Shown here: one piece after another, positions 17,858 to 27,422 of the stretch
How the letters are laid out: every line of letters begins with the position of its first letter
Numbering within the stretch: position 1 is the first letter of the stretch
Assembly: GCA_021414105.1 (NCBI GenBank)
Contig: JAIOPB010000034.1
Location: 18,588 to 82,587, forward strand
Source: Nitrosarchaeum sp.
GTDB lineage: Archaea > Thermoproteota > Nitrososphaeria > Nitrososphaerales > Nitrosopumilaceae
DNA: 64,000 nt
Reading direction: 5' to 3'
Made by a program: the position numbers and the translations under genes
The notes under the pieces: model-generated
Told to the model about the DNA's origin: nothing
What the model saw: the letters and a program-made list of their open reading frames with translations, nothing else
Databases searched by the model: none

Positions 17858-19162
17858 TTAGCTAGCTGGAATTTTTGTTTTTTTACGCCTACGAATCATA
17901 TAGATTCCTATTGCTACTGCTATCACTATTGGAATAATAATTAGTTGTAAATCATTTCCAGATTCAGTTTTTGGTGGTTCTGCTACAAATATTGTGGCAT
18001 TCTGTGTAAGAAATATTTCATCTCTGACACTATCTTTGTATCTTACAGTAAGTTTGATATCATGTTCTCCATATCTCGGTTCACCATCAAATTCTAGTGG
18101 AATGTTAAATGGAACTGGAGAATCAGTTTCTACTTCGTCAATAAACTGAGTTTGTTTTTTGATGTTTGAATCACCTAATGGCTCAAGAGTTACAAAACCA
18201 AATAAGGCGTTTTCATTTCCTTCGTTAATTATTTCTCCAACAACCATTTGTGTGCCAGATAATTCAATTACTCCAATATCATATATGGTAAGATCAATCA
18301 AACCCCTAATGTAAAAATCTACAATTTTAGAGATAATTTGCAGATCACCATGTGCATTATAGTAGCTAATAGACAATGGAATTCGTAAAGTATCTTCTTT
18401 GAGATTTTCCGGGACGTATACTGTAGCAGTGAGATATCTAGAAGATTTAGGTTCAATATTTCCAACATCCCAATTAGATTCTAAAATTACCACATTTTCT
18501 ACATTGGTAGTTGATGAAGAAGTTGATGCAAGTTCTGTTTGAGTATTTGTAGCTACAATATCTACACTAGAGATTGGTGCAGTTCCATCATTTGAAATCT
18601 CAATTACTACGTTATTTGATTTCAAAGATGTAAGAAATGGATCTAATGCTTTAACATTGATTACACTGTCTCCAGTAATTTTGAAGTTAAAATCAGAAAA
18701 GGCTGATCTCACTCCAGATTCTCTTAATCTAGAATAATCTACTTTAACAGTACCTGGATATTGTTGAATTCTAATATTTTTATCAATATTAACATAAAAT
18801 GTCAGGTGAAAATTATCACCTGTCAAAGAATTAGAATCACTATCAGCAATGACTAGTGAGCCAGGACCATCTGCTGAGGAAAATCCAATAGGAAGCGATA
18901 GTTGTCCTTTGATTCCAGTGATATCTTGTGTTCCCACATTTGCAAATACTACTGTAAATGGTACATTTTCATCACCAGGATCAATCTCAATTTTCTCATC
19001 AATAGTTCCAAAATAGGCATCAAGTAATTTGACATCTCCAAATTCTCGTTCAAATGGAGACTGACCAAAACCGCCTGATTTTATTTGAGCAAATGAATTA
19101 TCAATAATAGATGGAATAAGAAATAATATCATTAATGAAAATAGAATTTTATAATTTATCAT
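17858..19162 (-). CDS. Secreted, C-terminally anchored CARDB-like protein of an ABC system
   Basis: A 434-residue protein with a signal peptide (1-25, ending near 'NSFAQIKSG') and beta-rich repeats. The repeats resemble CARDB/NEW3-type Ig-like domains: 'PFTVVFANVGTQDITGIKGQL', 'VVIEISNDGTAPISSVDIVATN' and 'VVGEIINEGNENALFGFVTL'. A C-terminal helix (~407-424) is followed by 'RRRKKTK', a stop-transfer pattern. So most of it lies outside the cell. It overlaps the ATPase gene by 4 bases; with the ATPase and permease it looks like one exporter or envelope-remodelling complex in which this is the outer part. Confidence 0.75.
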   Translation of the reverse strand: MINYKILFSLMILFLIPSIIDNSFAQIKSGGFGQSPFEREFGDVKLLDAYFGTIDEKIEIDPGDENVPFTVVFANVGTQDITGIKGQLSLPIGFSSADGPGSLVIADSDSNSLTGDNFHLTFYVNIDKNIRIQQYPGTVKVDYSRLRESGVRSAFSDFNFKITGDSVINVKALDPFLTSLKSNNVVIEISNDGTAPISSVDIVATNTQTELASTSSSTTNVENVVILESNWDVGNIEPKSSRYLTATVYVPENLKEDTLRIPLSISYYNAHGDLQIISKIVDFYIRGLIDLTIYDIGVIELSGTQMVVGEIINEGNENALFGFVTLEPLGDSNIKKQTQFIDEVETDSPVPFNIPLEFDGEPRYGEHDIKLTVRYKDSVRDEIFLTQNATIFVAEPPKTESGNDLQLIIIPIVIAVAIGIYMIRRRKKTKIPAS

Positions 19163-19836
19163 GCTAAAACCTCCATCTCAGACGGTAAATCGCCTTCAAA
19201 TGCTTTTCCATCCTTGATTGTAATTACCCTATCAACATCTCCAAAATGTTGTCTGTCATGGGTAACAACAATAAATGTTTGATTTAGTTTTTTTGCCATT
19301 GATTTCATTAATTGAACTATTTTTCCAGATGTAACAGAATCCAAATTGCCAGTTGGTTCATCAGCTAAAACAATTGAAGGATTGTTTATCAATCCCCTAG
19401 CAATTGCGGCTCTTTGTGCTTGTCCACCTGAAACTTTATTTGCTCTTTTGTTAATTTGATCAGCTAATCCAACTGCTGTTAGTAATTCTATAGCATTTTT
19501 TTCTGCAGAATCATTGGTTCCTGCAATTTCTCTTGGTAGTAATACATTTTCAAGGACAGTTAGATCAGTTAAAAGATTTGAGAATTGAAAGATGAATCCT
19601 AATTTTTTGTTTCGAAATGATGAAATTTTATCATCTGTTAGATTTGTTGTATCTGTTCCATCAATGAAGACTTTACCAGTTGTTGGACGATCTAATAGTC
19701 CTATCATGTTAAGTAAAGTAGATTTTCCTGAACCAGAGCTACCTACAATTAATACAAACTCTCCTTTTTCAATTGAAAATGAGACATTATCTAATGCTTT
19801 TACCTTATTTTCATCAGTTCCGTAAATTTTACTCAA
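19159..19836 (-). CDS. ABC transporter ATP-binding protein (MacB/LolD type)
   Basis: A 225-residue ATPase. Walker A is GSSGSGKST (32-40), the signature is VSGGQ (135-139) and Walker B is IVLADEP (155-161), followed by 'THD' with the switch histidine. It falls in the MacB/LolD/FtsE group by motif style ('PREIAGTNDSAEKNAIELLTAVGLAD'). It sits between the permease (19-base gap) and the secreted protein (4-base overlap). Confidence 0.93.
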   Translation of the reverse strand: MSKIYGTDENKVKALDNVSFSIEKGEFVLIVGSSGSGKSTLLNMIGLLDRPTTGKVFIDGTDTTNLTDDKISSFRNKKLGFIFQFSNLLTDLTVLENVLLPREIAGTNDSAEKNAIELLTAVGLADQINKRANKVSGGQAQRAAIARGLINNPSIVLADEPTGNLDSVTSGKIVQLMKSMAKKLNQTFIVVTHDRQHFGDVDRVITIKDGKAFEGDLPSEMEVLA

Positions 19837-19855
19837 ATTACTAATTTCAAGTACT

Positions 19856-21043
19856 TTAGACAGTTCTCATCGCCTCCACGGGTAATAGTTTAGTTGCTCT
19901 ATACGATGGGTATAGTGAAGCAATTATTGCTAAAATAAACGATAATACAGCAGTCTGAATAATTTTTTCCCAATTATAGCTCACTTCTAGCGGGAGGCTG
20001 TTATTGAATGACATTTTTGTTTCCTTTGCATAAAATGTATAGCCTAAGCCTGCTGCGGTTCCAACTCCAGCACCAATTGCACCAATTATCATTCCCTGAA
20101 AAATAAAAATAATCAAGATATCTTTTCTTGTTGCACCTATTGATCTCATTACACCTATTTCTCTAGTTTTTCCATTAACTAACATCATTTGAATTGTAAC
20201 AATAGCAAAGGCTGATGACATCATTCCGAAATATCCAATCATGTTTATCATTGCAATACCAGATCTAAATCCTGCTAGTTGTTCTTCAGCAGATTCTTCT
20301 ATTGTTTCTGCAATAAAATCATCGTTAGGAAAAGCAGCTAAAAAGAAATTTTTTACATCGCTGGCTTTTGATGGATCGTTTAGTTTTACCATAATTGAAC
20401 CTGTATCACCATCTCTATTCATTAAATCGCGTAAAGTATCAATATGAACAACTACACTGTAATCAAAACCTTGACCGCCAGGTGATTTTGCTATTCCAGT
20501 AACTACAAGTCTTTTGATTTGATCTTGTCCATATCTATCAACAATCTTTACTTTTAGACTATCACCTACTTGAGCACCTCCAAGATCTCTTGCAACATTG
20601 GAACCTAATACAATAGAATTTCTTGAAAAAACATATTGCCCATCAGAGACAGTCTCATGGACAGTAGAAGCTCGAATGTCTCGTAATGGATCAACTCCGA
20701 CAATAGGAATTCTTGTTTCTTCATGTAATGTGCCAAATTTTGTCATGTTAATTGACGCCGTAGATGACAACCGCGGAGTAGCCGCTTCTACATATGGAAT
20801 TCTTTCAAACCAATTAACTAGTGCTTGATCCGATTTATCGATGTAATCTTCCTCGTCTGTAATTAGAACATCACCGTTTCTATAATTTGAGATATCTCTA
20901 ACAATTGCATCAAACAATCCCTGAAAAATTACAAAATTAACATGGATTACTAAAATTCCAATTGTTACAGCTAAAACTGCACCAATGAGACTTCCTTTTT
21001 TGTTGAATAGCATTCTTTTTGCTAAACGTAGTCTGTATTCCAC
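19856..21043 (-). CDS. ABC transporter permease (FtsX/MacB type)
   Basis: A 395-residue permease. It has one N-terminal helix (~15-38), a large extracellular MacB-like periplasmic-core domain (~45-265) and three C-terminal helices with 'GEIGVMRSIGATRKDILIIFI'-like FtsX signature (here 'TREIGVMRSIGATRKDIL'). MacB-type systems do mechanical work across the membrane or export lipoproteins and peptides; substrate here is unknown. First gene of the three-gene operon, divergent from an Lrp-like regulator. Confidence 0.9.
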   Translation of the reverse strand: MEYRLRLAKRMLFNKKGSLIGAVLAVTIGILVIHVNFVIFQGLFDAIVRDISNYRNGDVLITDEEDYIDKSDQALVNWFERIPYVEAATPRLSSTASINMTKFGTLHEETRIPIVGVDPLRDIRASTVHETVSDGQYVFSRNSIVLGSNVARDLGGAQVGDSLKVKIVDRYGQDQIKRLVVTGIAKSPGGQGFDYSVVVHIDTLRDLMNRDGDTGSIMVKLNDPSKASDVKNFFLAAFPNDDFIAETIEESAEEQLAGFRSGIAMINMIGYFGMMSSAFAIVTIQMMLVNGKTREIGVMRSIGATRKDILIIFIFQGMIIGAIGAGVGTAAGLGYTFYAKETKMSFNNSLPLEVSYNWEKIIQTAVLSFILAIIASLYPSYRATKLLPVEAMRTV

Positions 21044-21160
21044 AAGAAGATTAGAAATAGTCTAATATTTAATGTATTTTATGTATAATACTAATATTAT
21101 AGACAATTTTATATTTTATTAGTAACTTACAAACATTATGAAGATAGTTCAGGTGAGAGA

Positions 21161-22063
21161 TTGGACAATTTAGATATCAAAATTCTAAGCAGGCTCTTGA
21201 ATAATTGTAGAGAATCAGACAGACAGATTGGAAAAGAATTAGGGATTTCAGGAGGTGCCATTAGAGCGCGAATTAAAAAAATGCAGGACAGGAAGATAAT
21301 TGAGAAATTTACCATTAAAGTTGAGCCACCGGTTTTGGGATTTGGTGTTTTGTACATAGTAGTTTCAGGTCAAAACATCAAAGAGATTTTAGAACAGATT
21401 AGCTTGGTTGGAGAGCCATTTTTTGTTGTACCATGTGTTGGTGGAATTACAGTTTGTAGTATTGTAGTAAAAGAAAATTTGCAACAAAAAATTATACTGG
21501 CAAATAAATTAATGAAAGATGTTAGAGTATTATCTATTTTTGAAGCAGAAAATCCAGGATTTAATTCTAATTTAACTAAAACAGATTTAGAAATTTTAAA
21601 ACTATTGATAAAAGAGCCAAGACAAAAAATTGAAAACATATCAAAAGATACAGAATTATCCACAAAAACTGTTACAAGATGTATTGATAAACTACAAGAA
21701 AATGATGGTATTCAATTTACAGTAATTTATGATCCAACAAAAATTGAGGATTTTATTCCACATGCCATACTTGCCTGGATTGAAGGGGATCTTAGAGAAA
21801 CATTAGAAAAAATGAATGATGAGTTTCATGAGTCATATATGCAGATACCATTTATTGCAAAAAACCAAATTGTATTATTTATGTATAGTCACGATATATT
21901 TGAAATGGATGAATTAACTCAGAGAGTTAGAAATATGGATAATGTAAGATCTGCAGATCTATTTATTCCAAAAAAGATATCTTTTCCATTAAAATGGTTA
22001 GAACAAGCTATTAATGATGCCAAGAAATCATCTACGCTTCATCTTTCATATCAAACAAATTAA
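21161..22063 (+). CDS. Lrp/AsnC-like transcriptional regulator with two HTH domains
   Basis: A 300-residue regulator. HTH 1 covers residues ~2-50 ('LDIKILSRLLNNCRESDRQIG', 'GISGGAIRARIKKM'). A second HTH lies near 137-185 ('LTKTDLEILKLLIKEPRQK', 'LSTKTVTRCIDKLQ'). Each HTH is followed by a beta-rich region. Duplicated Lrp-like proteins of this size recur in ammonia-oxidising archaea. TTG start at 21161 with GGTGAG just upstream as a possible ribosome site. It faces the MacB-type operon across 117 bp, so control of that operon is plausible but inferred. Confidence 0.75.
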   Translation: MDNLDIKILSRLLNNCRESDRQIGKELGISGGAIRARIKKMQDRKIIEKFTIKVEPPVLGFGVLYIVVSGQNIKEILEQISLVGEPFFVVPCVGGITVCSIVVKENLQQKIILANKLMKDVRVLSIFEAENPGFNSNLTKTDLEILKLLIKEPRQKIENISKDTELSTKTVTRCIDKLQENDGIQFTVIYDPTKIEDFIPHAILAWIEGDLRETLEKMNDEFHESYMQIPFIAKNQIVLFMYSHDIFEMDELTQRVRNMDNVRSADLFIPKKISFPLKWLEQAINDAKKSSTLHLSYQTN

Positions 22064-22088
22064 ATAATAATAAAATTTAGAATTAGGT

Positions 22089-22604
22089 ATGAAAAAGAAA
22101 AAGATCTATGAAGGTAAAATTTTAGGTCTGAGTGTTTATGATTTAGTAATTGAGGGTAGAAAAGTAAAACGAGAGATGATAGAGCATAGAGGAGCAGCCG
22201 CAATGTTAGCATTTGACGAAAATAATAAAGTAATTCTTGTAAAACAGCATAGATTTCCTCACGGATATGTAATTGAGATTCCTGCAGGGACGCTAGAAAA
22301 AAGAGAAGACCCAAAGAAATGTGCATTTAGAGAATTAGAAGAAGAAACTGGATATAGAGCTAAAAAAATGACACCGTTAATCACCTACTATCCATCTATA
22401 GGTTACAATACTGAGGCTATTCACTGCTTTGTAGCTTCAGGACTAAAGAAAATTGCAGATTTGAAGCTAGATGAAGATGAAATATTGTCTGTTGTAAAGA
22501 TAGACCTTAAAAAAGTGATTTTAATGATAAGAAATGGAAAAATTCAGGATTCAAAAACAATTTGTGCAGTATTGACATATGCTGCAAAAAAGAAATTGTA
22601 CTAA
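22089..22604 (+). CDS. Nudix hydrolase (ADP-ribose pyrophosphatase-like)
   Basis: A 171-residue Nudix enzyme. The Nudix box G-x5-E-x7-REUXEEXGU is complete at 67-89 ('GTLEKRED' then 'RELEEETGY'). The preceding 'VILVKQHRFPHGYVIEIPAG' is the ADP-ribose pyrophosphatase signature. It probably hydrolyses ADP-ribose or a related nucleoside diphosphate. It starts 25 bases after the regulator gene on the same strand and converges with the AbrB-PhoU gene. Confidence 0.85.
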   Translation: MKKKKIYEGKILGLSVYDLVIEGRKVKREMIEHRGAAAMLAFDENNKVILVKQHRFPHGYVIEIPAGTLEKREDPKKCAFRELEEETGYRAKKMTPLITYYPSIGYNTEAIHCFVASGLKKIADLKLDEDEILSVVKIDLKKVILMIRNGKIQDSKTICAVLTYAAKKKLY

Positions 22605-23585
22605 TTATTTATTGTAAATAGGCTGTACAAGATCTGCAACATCAGCCCAAGATTTTGCAATTCGCTCAAACATATAAACAAGATCAAGAAGATCAATAGG
22701 AATTTGTTTTTTATTTCCTATTGTAGTTCTTAGTTTAGAAAGATTTTCTTGATATTTTTTATGTAATGATATAGCTTCTATGGCTAAACGTCTATCAGGT
22801 TTGGTAAAAGCATCAATAGACTTTTCTGCAAGAACATTAAAATTTTGTACTATATCAAAAATTTTCTTCAGGTGTTCATTAGATAAAGAAGAATTATAAA
22901 TAAAATTAGCAAGTTCTACTATTGTATCACCTGCATTTTCTAAAAGATTAGCAGCTACTCTGTAATCTAAAATATCAATATTTTCTAAATTAAATACATT
23001 GGCTAATTTTTTATCAACAAGTGTACTCCTGATTAAACGTACTAGAAGAAAATATTGTCTGTTAACCTCAACATCTCTTTTTGATAATGTTTGTAAATTA
23101 GATTTATCGTCTAAAATTAATCCATTTGATACATCATCATACATTCCAAGTGCAATAGAACTCATTCTTTTTAGAATTTTTTCTGGATTTAGGGTTGTAG
23201 CATCTAAAAGAAATTGCATGTTAATATTTGAAGCATCTTCTTCAATAATCTCCATACCAACTAATCGTCTCATTGAGTTTCGAATTTTTTCTCTATCCTC
23301 ACCTGGTATGATTGATTTTGAAGTGATTTGTATAATGTCATATCCTAAAAGATAAGCTCCAGTTATGTCAGCTACAATATTTTCATCTTTAGGTAATGGA
23401 TATGAAATTACAAGTTCTTTTGTGGGACGCATTTCTTTGTTTGCAGAAATTGAGATGGTATTTTGCCCAGTTTCTAGCTCAACTTGATTACTTTTATCTA
23501 GATTATTGGCAACTACCCATTCTTTAGGTAATGAAACGAGGATGCTACTACCAATCCTTTGTAGGCGTCGAATGAATTTAGTCAA
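22605..23585 (-). CDS. AbrB-like DNA-binding domain fused to PhoU-like domain
   Basis: A 326-residue protein. Residues ~1-50 ('FIRRLQRIGSSILVSLPKEWV') form a swapped-hairpin AbrB/SpoVT-like DNA-binding domain. The region from ~115 to the end is all-helical and matches the PhoU repeat style, with 'ANLLENAGDTIVELANFIY' near 212-230 resembling the PhoU metal-binding ExxxD patterns. This fusion is common in archaea and is often linked to phosphate uptake control; no pst genes are in the window. TTG start. Confidence 0.75.
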   Translation of the reverse strand: MTKFIRRLQRIGSSILVSLPKEWVVANNLDKSNQVELETGQNTISISANKEMRPTKELVISYPLPKDENIVADITGAYLLGYDIIQITSKSIIPGEDREKIRNSMRRLVGMEIIEEDASNINMQFLLDATTLNPEKILKRMSSIALGMYDDVSNGLILDDKSNLQTLSKRDVEVNRQYFLLVRLIRSTLVDKKLANVFNLENIDILDYRVAANLLENAGDTIVELANFIYNSSLSNEHLKKIFDIVQNFNVLAEKSIDAFTKPDRRLAIEAISLHKKYQENLSKLRTTIGNKKQIPIDLLDLVYMFERIAKSWADVADLVQPIYNK

Positions 23586-23650
23586 TTTATACTAATATAA
23601 TTAATTTAAGCCATATTCTTATATTTTGTGTAAAATTTAAACTGAGATTA

Positions 23651-24565
23651 ATGGAGGCAACTGCATTTTGTCCTGCACATATTACAGGTTTTTTCAAAGC
23701 TTACTTGGAGGAAAATAATCAAAGAAATCCTGAAGAATTAGGTTCCATGGGAGCAGGGTTTTCAATTAGAGAAGGAGTTACTACCCATATCAATATTTTA
23801 CCTAGAATTAATCAAAATTCTAACTTTAAAATTACTACTATAGGTTATCAATCAGATAAGACAGATATTTCAGAATATGTGTTAAATGAATTTCTGAAGC
23901 TTGGAAATTTTGAAAACATATTTTTTGATATTCAACATAAGATCACCATACCAGTTGGGTATGGTTTAGGTTCTAGCAGTGCTGTTGCATTATCATTATC
24001 ATATGCACTAGATCATGCACTTAAAACAAGATTAGATCAGACAGTTATTGGTCAGATTGCGCATAATGCGGAGATAAATTGCAAGACAGGATTAGGTGAT
24101 GTTTTGGCATCATATCACGGTGGTTTTGAAATAAGAATTAAACCAGGAGCACCAGGAATAGGTCAGGTGGAAAAAATCAACACAAAAGATATTTCCATAA
24201 TTATGATTTGTTTTTCACCAATTTCAACAAATAAGTTCATCAAAGAGCGTCTTTCTCAAATTAATGGTCTTGGTGGAAAAATGGTAAATAGATTATTAGA
24301 ATCAAAGAATTATGAACATTTTCAGGATATGTCTTTGGAATTTGCAAAATATGTTCAAGTAATGACTTTGAGAATGGAAAAACTAATTCAAGAATTGGCT
24401 TCAAATGGAATAAAATGTGGTGTTGCACTATTTGGTGAAACTGTGTTTACGATGATACCAAAAGAGAAAGAAGATTATGTTCTACAAATTTTAGAAAAAT
24501 ATCCTGAAGGAATAATCATAAGATCAGAATTAGATAATCTGGGAGCAAGAGTACTCAGTAATTAA
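23651..24565 (+). CDS. Pantoate kinase
   Basis: A 304-residue GHMP-family kinase that phosphorylates pantoate to 4-phosphopantoate, the archaeal first step to CoA. 'FCPAHITGFFKAY' (6-18) and the GHMP glycine-rich loop PVGYGLGSSSAVAL (101-114) are diagnostic, and 'GLGDVLASYHGGFEIRIKPG' (~150-169) is the family's second motif. It is the first gene of a run with phosphopantothenate synthetase, PanB and CoaBC, which confirms the pathway. Confidence 0.92.
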   Translation: MEATAFCPAHITGFFKAYLEENNQRNPEELGSMGAGFSIREGVTTHINILPRINQNSNFKITTIGYQSDKTDISEYVLNEFLKLGNFENIFFDIQHKITIPVGYGLGSSSAVALSLSYALDHALKTRLDQTVIGQIAHNAEINCKTGLGDVLASYHGGFEIRIKPGAPGIGQVEKINTKDISIIMICFSPISTNKFIKERLSQINGLGGKMVNRLLESKNYEHFQDMSLEFAKYVQVMTLRMEKLIQELASNGIKCGVALFGETVFTMIPKEKEDYVLQILEKYPEGIIIRSELDNLGARVLSN

Positions 24566-24575
24566 TTGAATATTG

Positions 24576-25340
24576 ATGTCCTTAATTCCAAAATCTCATC
24601 CTAGAGCAAAGTCTCTTTTAATTAGAGAAAAACTTGTTACTGGATTTGATCATGGATTAGTAGCTAAAGAAGGTCTCTTAGCACATGGTAGAGGTGAAGC
24701 TTTTGATTATTTACTTGGTGAAAAAACAAGCAGTACTGCAAAACTAGCAATCAAAGCAGCTGCTGCACAAATTCTTTTGGCAGATTTACTTGTAATCTCC
24801 GTTAATGGTAATATTGCTGCATTATGTCCAAAAGAAATAGTTAGATTTGCCAATACATCAAGGGCAAAAATCGAAGTAAATCTGTTTTATGCTAATGAGA
24901 AACGAAAACAGAATATCATAAAGATTCTCAAAAAGAGCGGTGCAAAGGAGATTTTAGGTACAAATCGTAATTTATCAACTACATTACCAAGATTAGATTC
25001 AGCAAGAAGAATAGTTGATAAAAATGGGATTTTTGCAGCGGATGTGGTAATTGTTCCATTAGAAGATGGTGATAGAACTATGGCATTAAGAAGAGCGGGA
25101 AAAACAGTCATAACATTTGATCTAAATCCACTTTCAAGAACTTCACAAACTGCCAACATAACAATAGTAGATAACGTTACACGAGCGATGGATTTGCTAA
25201 CTATAACATGTAAAAAATTATCAAACAAGAATAAGAAGACACTTGAAAAAATTGTTCATGATTTTAATAACAAAAAAAATCTCTCAGACAATATTATTGA
25301 GATTAGAGATAATCTAACTAGGAGGCTACATATTGCATAA
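24576..25340 (+). CDS. 4-phosphopantoate--beta-alanine ligase (phosphopantothenate synthetase)
   Basis: A 254-residue archaeal enzyme that joins 4-phosphopantoate and beta-alanine with ATP. The start 'LIPKSHPRAKSLLIREKLV' and 'GLLAHGRGEAFDYLLGEKT' are characteristic of the family, as is the C-terminal 'VIVPLEDGDRTMALRRAGK'. I chose the ATG at 24576 over the TTG codon just before it. It sits 10 bases after pantoate kinase and overlaps panB by 8 bases. Confidence 0.93.
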   Translation: MSLIPKSHPRAKSLLIREKLVTGFDHGLVAKEGLLAHGRGEAFDYLLGEKTSSTAKLAIKAAAAQILLADLLVISVNGNIAALCPKEIVRFANTSRAKIEVNLFYANEKRKQNIIKILKKSGAKEILGTNRNLSTTLPRLDSARRIVDKNGIFAADVVIVPLEDGDRTMALRRAGKTVITFDLNPLSRTSQTANITIVDNVTRAMDLLTITCKKLSNKNKKTLEKIVHDFNNKKNLSDNIIEIRDNLTRRLHIA

Positions 25341-26172
25341 ATCAGTTTATGACATTATTAAAATGAAAAAAGATGGAAAAAAGATCTCAGCAATTACAAG
25401 TTATGATTATACGCTTGCATCATTATGTGATAAATCTGGAATAGACATACTACTTGTTGGAGATAGTGCAGGAATGGTAATGCTTGGATATGAAAATACC
25501 ATTCCGGTAACAATGGAACAAATGTGTATGTTTACAGAAGCAGTAAGTAGGGCAAGAAAAAATTCTTTGTTGGTTGCAGATTTACCATTTATGTCATATC
25601 AAGCAAGTATTGAAGATGCAATAAGAAATTCAGGGAGGTTAATACAAGCAGGAGCTGATGCAGTAAAACTTGAAGGTGGAATTTCTATGTCAGAAACGAT
25701 CAGTGCAATTGTAGATGTTGGAATTCCAGTAATGGGACATATTGGTTTGCAACCACAAACAACAATGTTATCAGAAGGATACAAAGTACAAGGAAGAACA
25801 AAAGACGCCGCAATAAAACTAATTGAGGATGCAAAAGAGCTTGAAGAAGCGGGCGTATTCAGTATTGCATTAGAAATGATAAGTCATGAAGTTGCACAAA
25901 TAATTTCTGAAACTATCAGTGTACCTACTATTGGAATTGGCTCAGGTGTTGGTTGTAATGGTCAGGTATTAGTTGTACAGGATTTGTTGGGCATGTTTGA
26001 AAAAATCAAACCAAGATTTGCAAAAAGATACTTGAATTTATCTGAAGATGTTGTAAAAGCACTTGAAAACTATAAAAATGATGTAGAATCAGGCATGTTT
26101 CCTGCTCAAGAGAATTGGTTTTCAATGGATGATGATGAGTTTAAAAAATTACGAGAGCAAATTGGTAGCTAG
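25333..26172 (+). CDS. panB: 3-methyl-2-oxobutanoate hydroxymethyltransferase
   Basis: A 279-residue TIM-barrel enzyme that makes ketopantoate from 2-oxoisovalerate with methylene-tetrahydrofolate or its methanopterin equivalent. Metal and substrate loops are visible: 'LLVGDSAGMVMLGYENTIPVT', 'ADLPFMSYQ' and 'VKLEGG', plus 'VMGHIGLQPQT' (~136-146). TTG start at 25333 inside the end of the previous gene. Its placement after the kinase and ligase shows that the CoA genes are one operon. Confidence 0.95.
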   Translation: MHKSVYDIIKMKKDGKKISAITSYDYTLASLCDKSGIDILLVGDSAGMVMLGYENTIPVTMEQMCMFTEAVSRARKNSLLVADLPFMSYQASIEDAIRNSGRLIQAGADAVKLEGGISMSETISAIVDVGIPVMGHIGLQPQTTMLSEGYKVQGRTKDAAIKLIEDAKELEEAGVFSIALEMISHEVAQIISETISVPTIGIGSGVGCNGQVLVVQDLLGMFEKIKPRFAKRYLNLSEDVVKALENYKNDVESGMFPAQENWFSMDDDEFKKLREQIGS

Positions 26173-27421
26173 ACAGAAAATTATCAAGAAAAAGAATCAT
26201 CCTTCATTAGATATTGTAGGGTCTTATGGTGTTGAACTCTCTGAGAGAAAAATTGTTCTTTGTGTTGCAGGAAGCGTTGCAGCATACAAAGCAATTGAGT
26301 TAGCAAGATTACTAATGAGACATGGTGCTGATGTGACCTGTGTTACAAGTGATGCAGTTACAAAACTAGTACAGCCAGATTATTTCAAGTGGGCAACTGG
26401 AAACGAAGTTATAACAAAATTAACAGGAGAATTAGAACATATCAAATTAGCAGATTATAATCAATCAGATCTTATCATAGTATATCCAGCTACTGCAAAT
26501 ACACTTGGAAAATTAGCTAACGGTATTGATGATACACCAATATCAACAGTTCTCACAGTAGGATTTGGATCAAAGATTCCAATTTTGATGTGTCTTGCCA
26601 TGCATGCAGCTATGTATGATAATGCAGCTGTAAAAAAGAATGTGGAATTTTTAAAAAATAAAATTGAATTTCTGACACCACAAATGATTGAAGGAAAAGC
26701 AAAAGCAACTGAGCCAGAAGAGGTTTTAGAGTATGTATTAAGAAAATTTGGATTTTCATCTATTTTAAAAAATAAAAAAGTGTTAATGACTGCCGGACCA
26801 ACAATTGAACATATTGATCCTATTCGTGTAATTACAAATCAAAGTTCAGGAAAAACTGGCGTATTGTTAGCTTCAGAATTAATTTCTTCAGGAGCTAAAG
26901 TCACTTTAGTTTATGGTCCTGGAATTGAAAAACCGCCAAAGGGTGCAAAAATAATTAAAATTTCTACAAGTAAGGAAATGTTTGATGTGGTGAAAAAAGA
27001 GATGAGTAAAGAATTTGACATAGTAATAATGGCAGCTGCCATATCAGACTATACCCCAGAGAACCCTAGTAAAAATAAAATAAAAAGCACCAAAAATAAA
27101 ATAAAAATTAGCCTCAAGAAAGCACCAAAAATTATTGATCAAATTAAAAAGTATCAGAAAAATGTTTTTTTGGTTGGTTTTAAAGCAGAGACAAATCTTT
27201 CAAAAAATGAATTAATAATATTAGCTAAGAAAAAAATGAATAAATCAGACGCAGATATGATCGTTGCAAACGATATAGGTTCAATTAGATATAGAAAAAA
27301 TCCTGAAAGTAATGAAGTGTTAGTCATAGATTCACATAAAGTAATTTCGTCAGGATGGGTAAAAAAAGAAAAAATTGCTAAATTTATCAGAAAAGAGATA
27401 GAGCAACGATTAAAAACTTAA
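26162..27421 (+). CDS. coaBC: CoaBC: phosphopantothenate--cysteine ligase / phosphopantothenoylcysteine decarboxylase
   Basis: A bifunctional enzyme of about 420 residues. The N-terminal flavin decarboxylase half has 'LCVAGSVAAYKAIELARLL', 'YPATANTLGKLANGIDD' and 'LMCLAMHAAMYDN'. The C-terminal ligase half begins near 'KKVLMTAGPTIEHIDPIRVI', with the loop 'NQSSGKTG' and 'VIMAAAISDYTP'. I place the start at TTG 26162, which overlaps panB by 11 bases; an earlier in-frame ATG at 26129 would overlap by 44. Last large gene of the CoA operon. Confidence 0.93.
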   Translation: MVARQKIIKKKNHPSLDIVGSYGVELSERKIVLCVAGSVAAYKAIELARLLMRHGADVTCVTSDAVTKLVQPDYFKWATGNEVITKLTGELEHIKLADYNQSDLIIVYPATANTLGKLANGIDDTPISTVLTVGFGSKIPILMCLAMHAAMYDNAAVKKNVEFLKNKIEFLTPQMIEGKAKATEPEEVLEYVLRKFGFSSILKNKKVLMTAGPTIEHIDPIRVITNQSSGKTGVLLASELISSGAKVTLVYGPGIEKPPKGAKIIKISTSKEMFDVVKKEMSKEFDIVIMAAAISDYTPENPSKNKIKSTKNKIKISLKKAPKIIDQIKKYQKNVFLVGFKAETNLSKNELIILAKKKMNKSDADMIVANDIGSIRYRKNPESNEVLVIDSHKVISSGWVKKEKIAKFIRKEIEQRLKT

Positions 27422-27422
27422 A

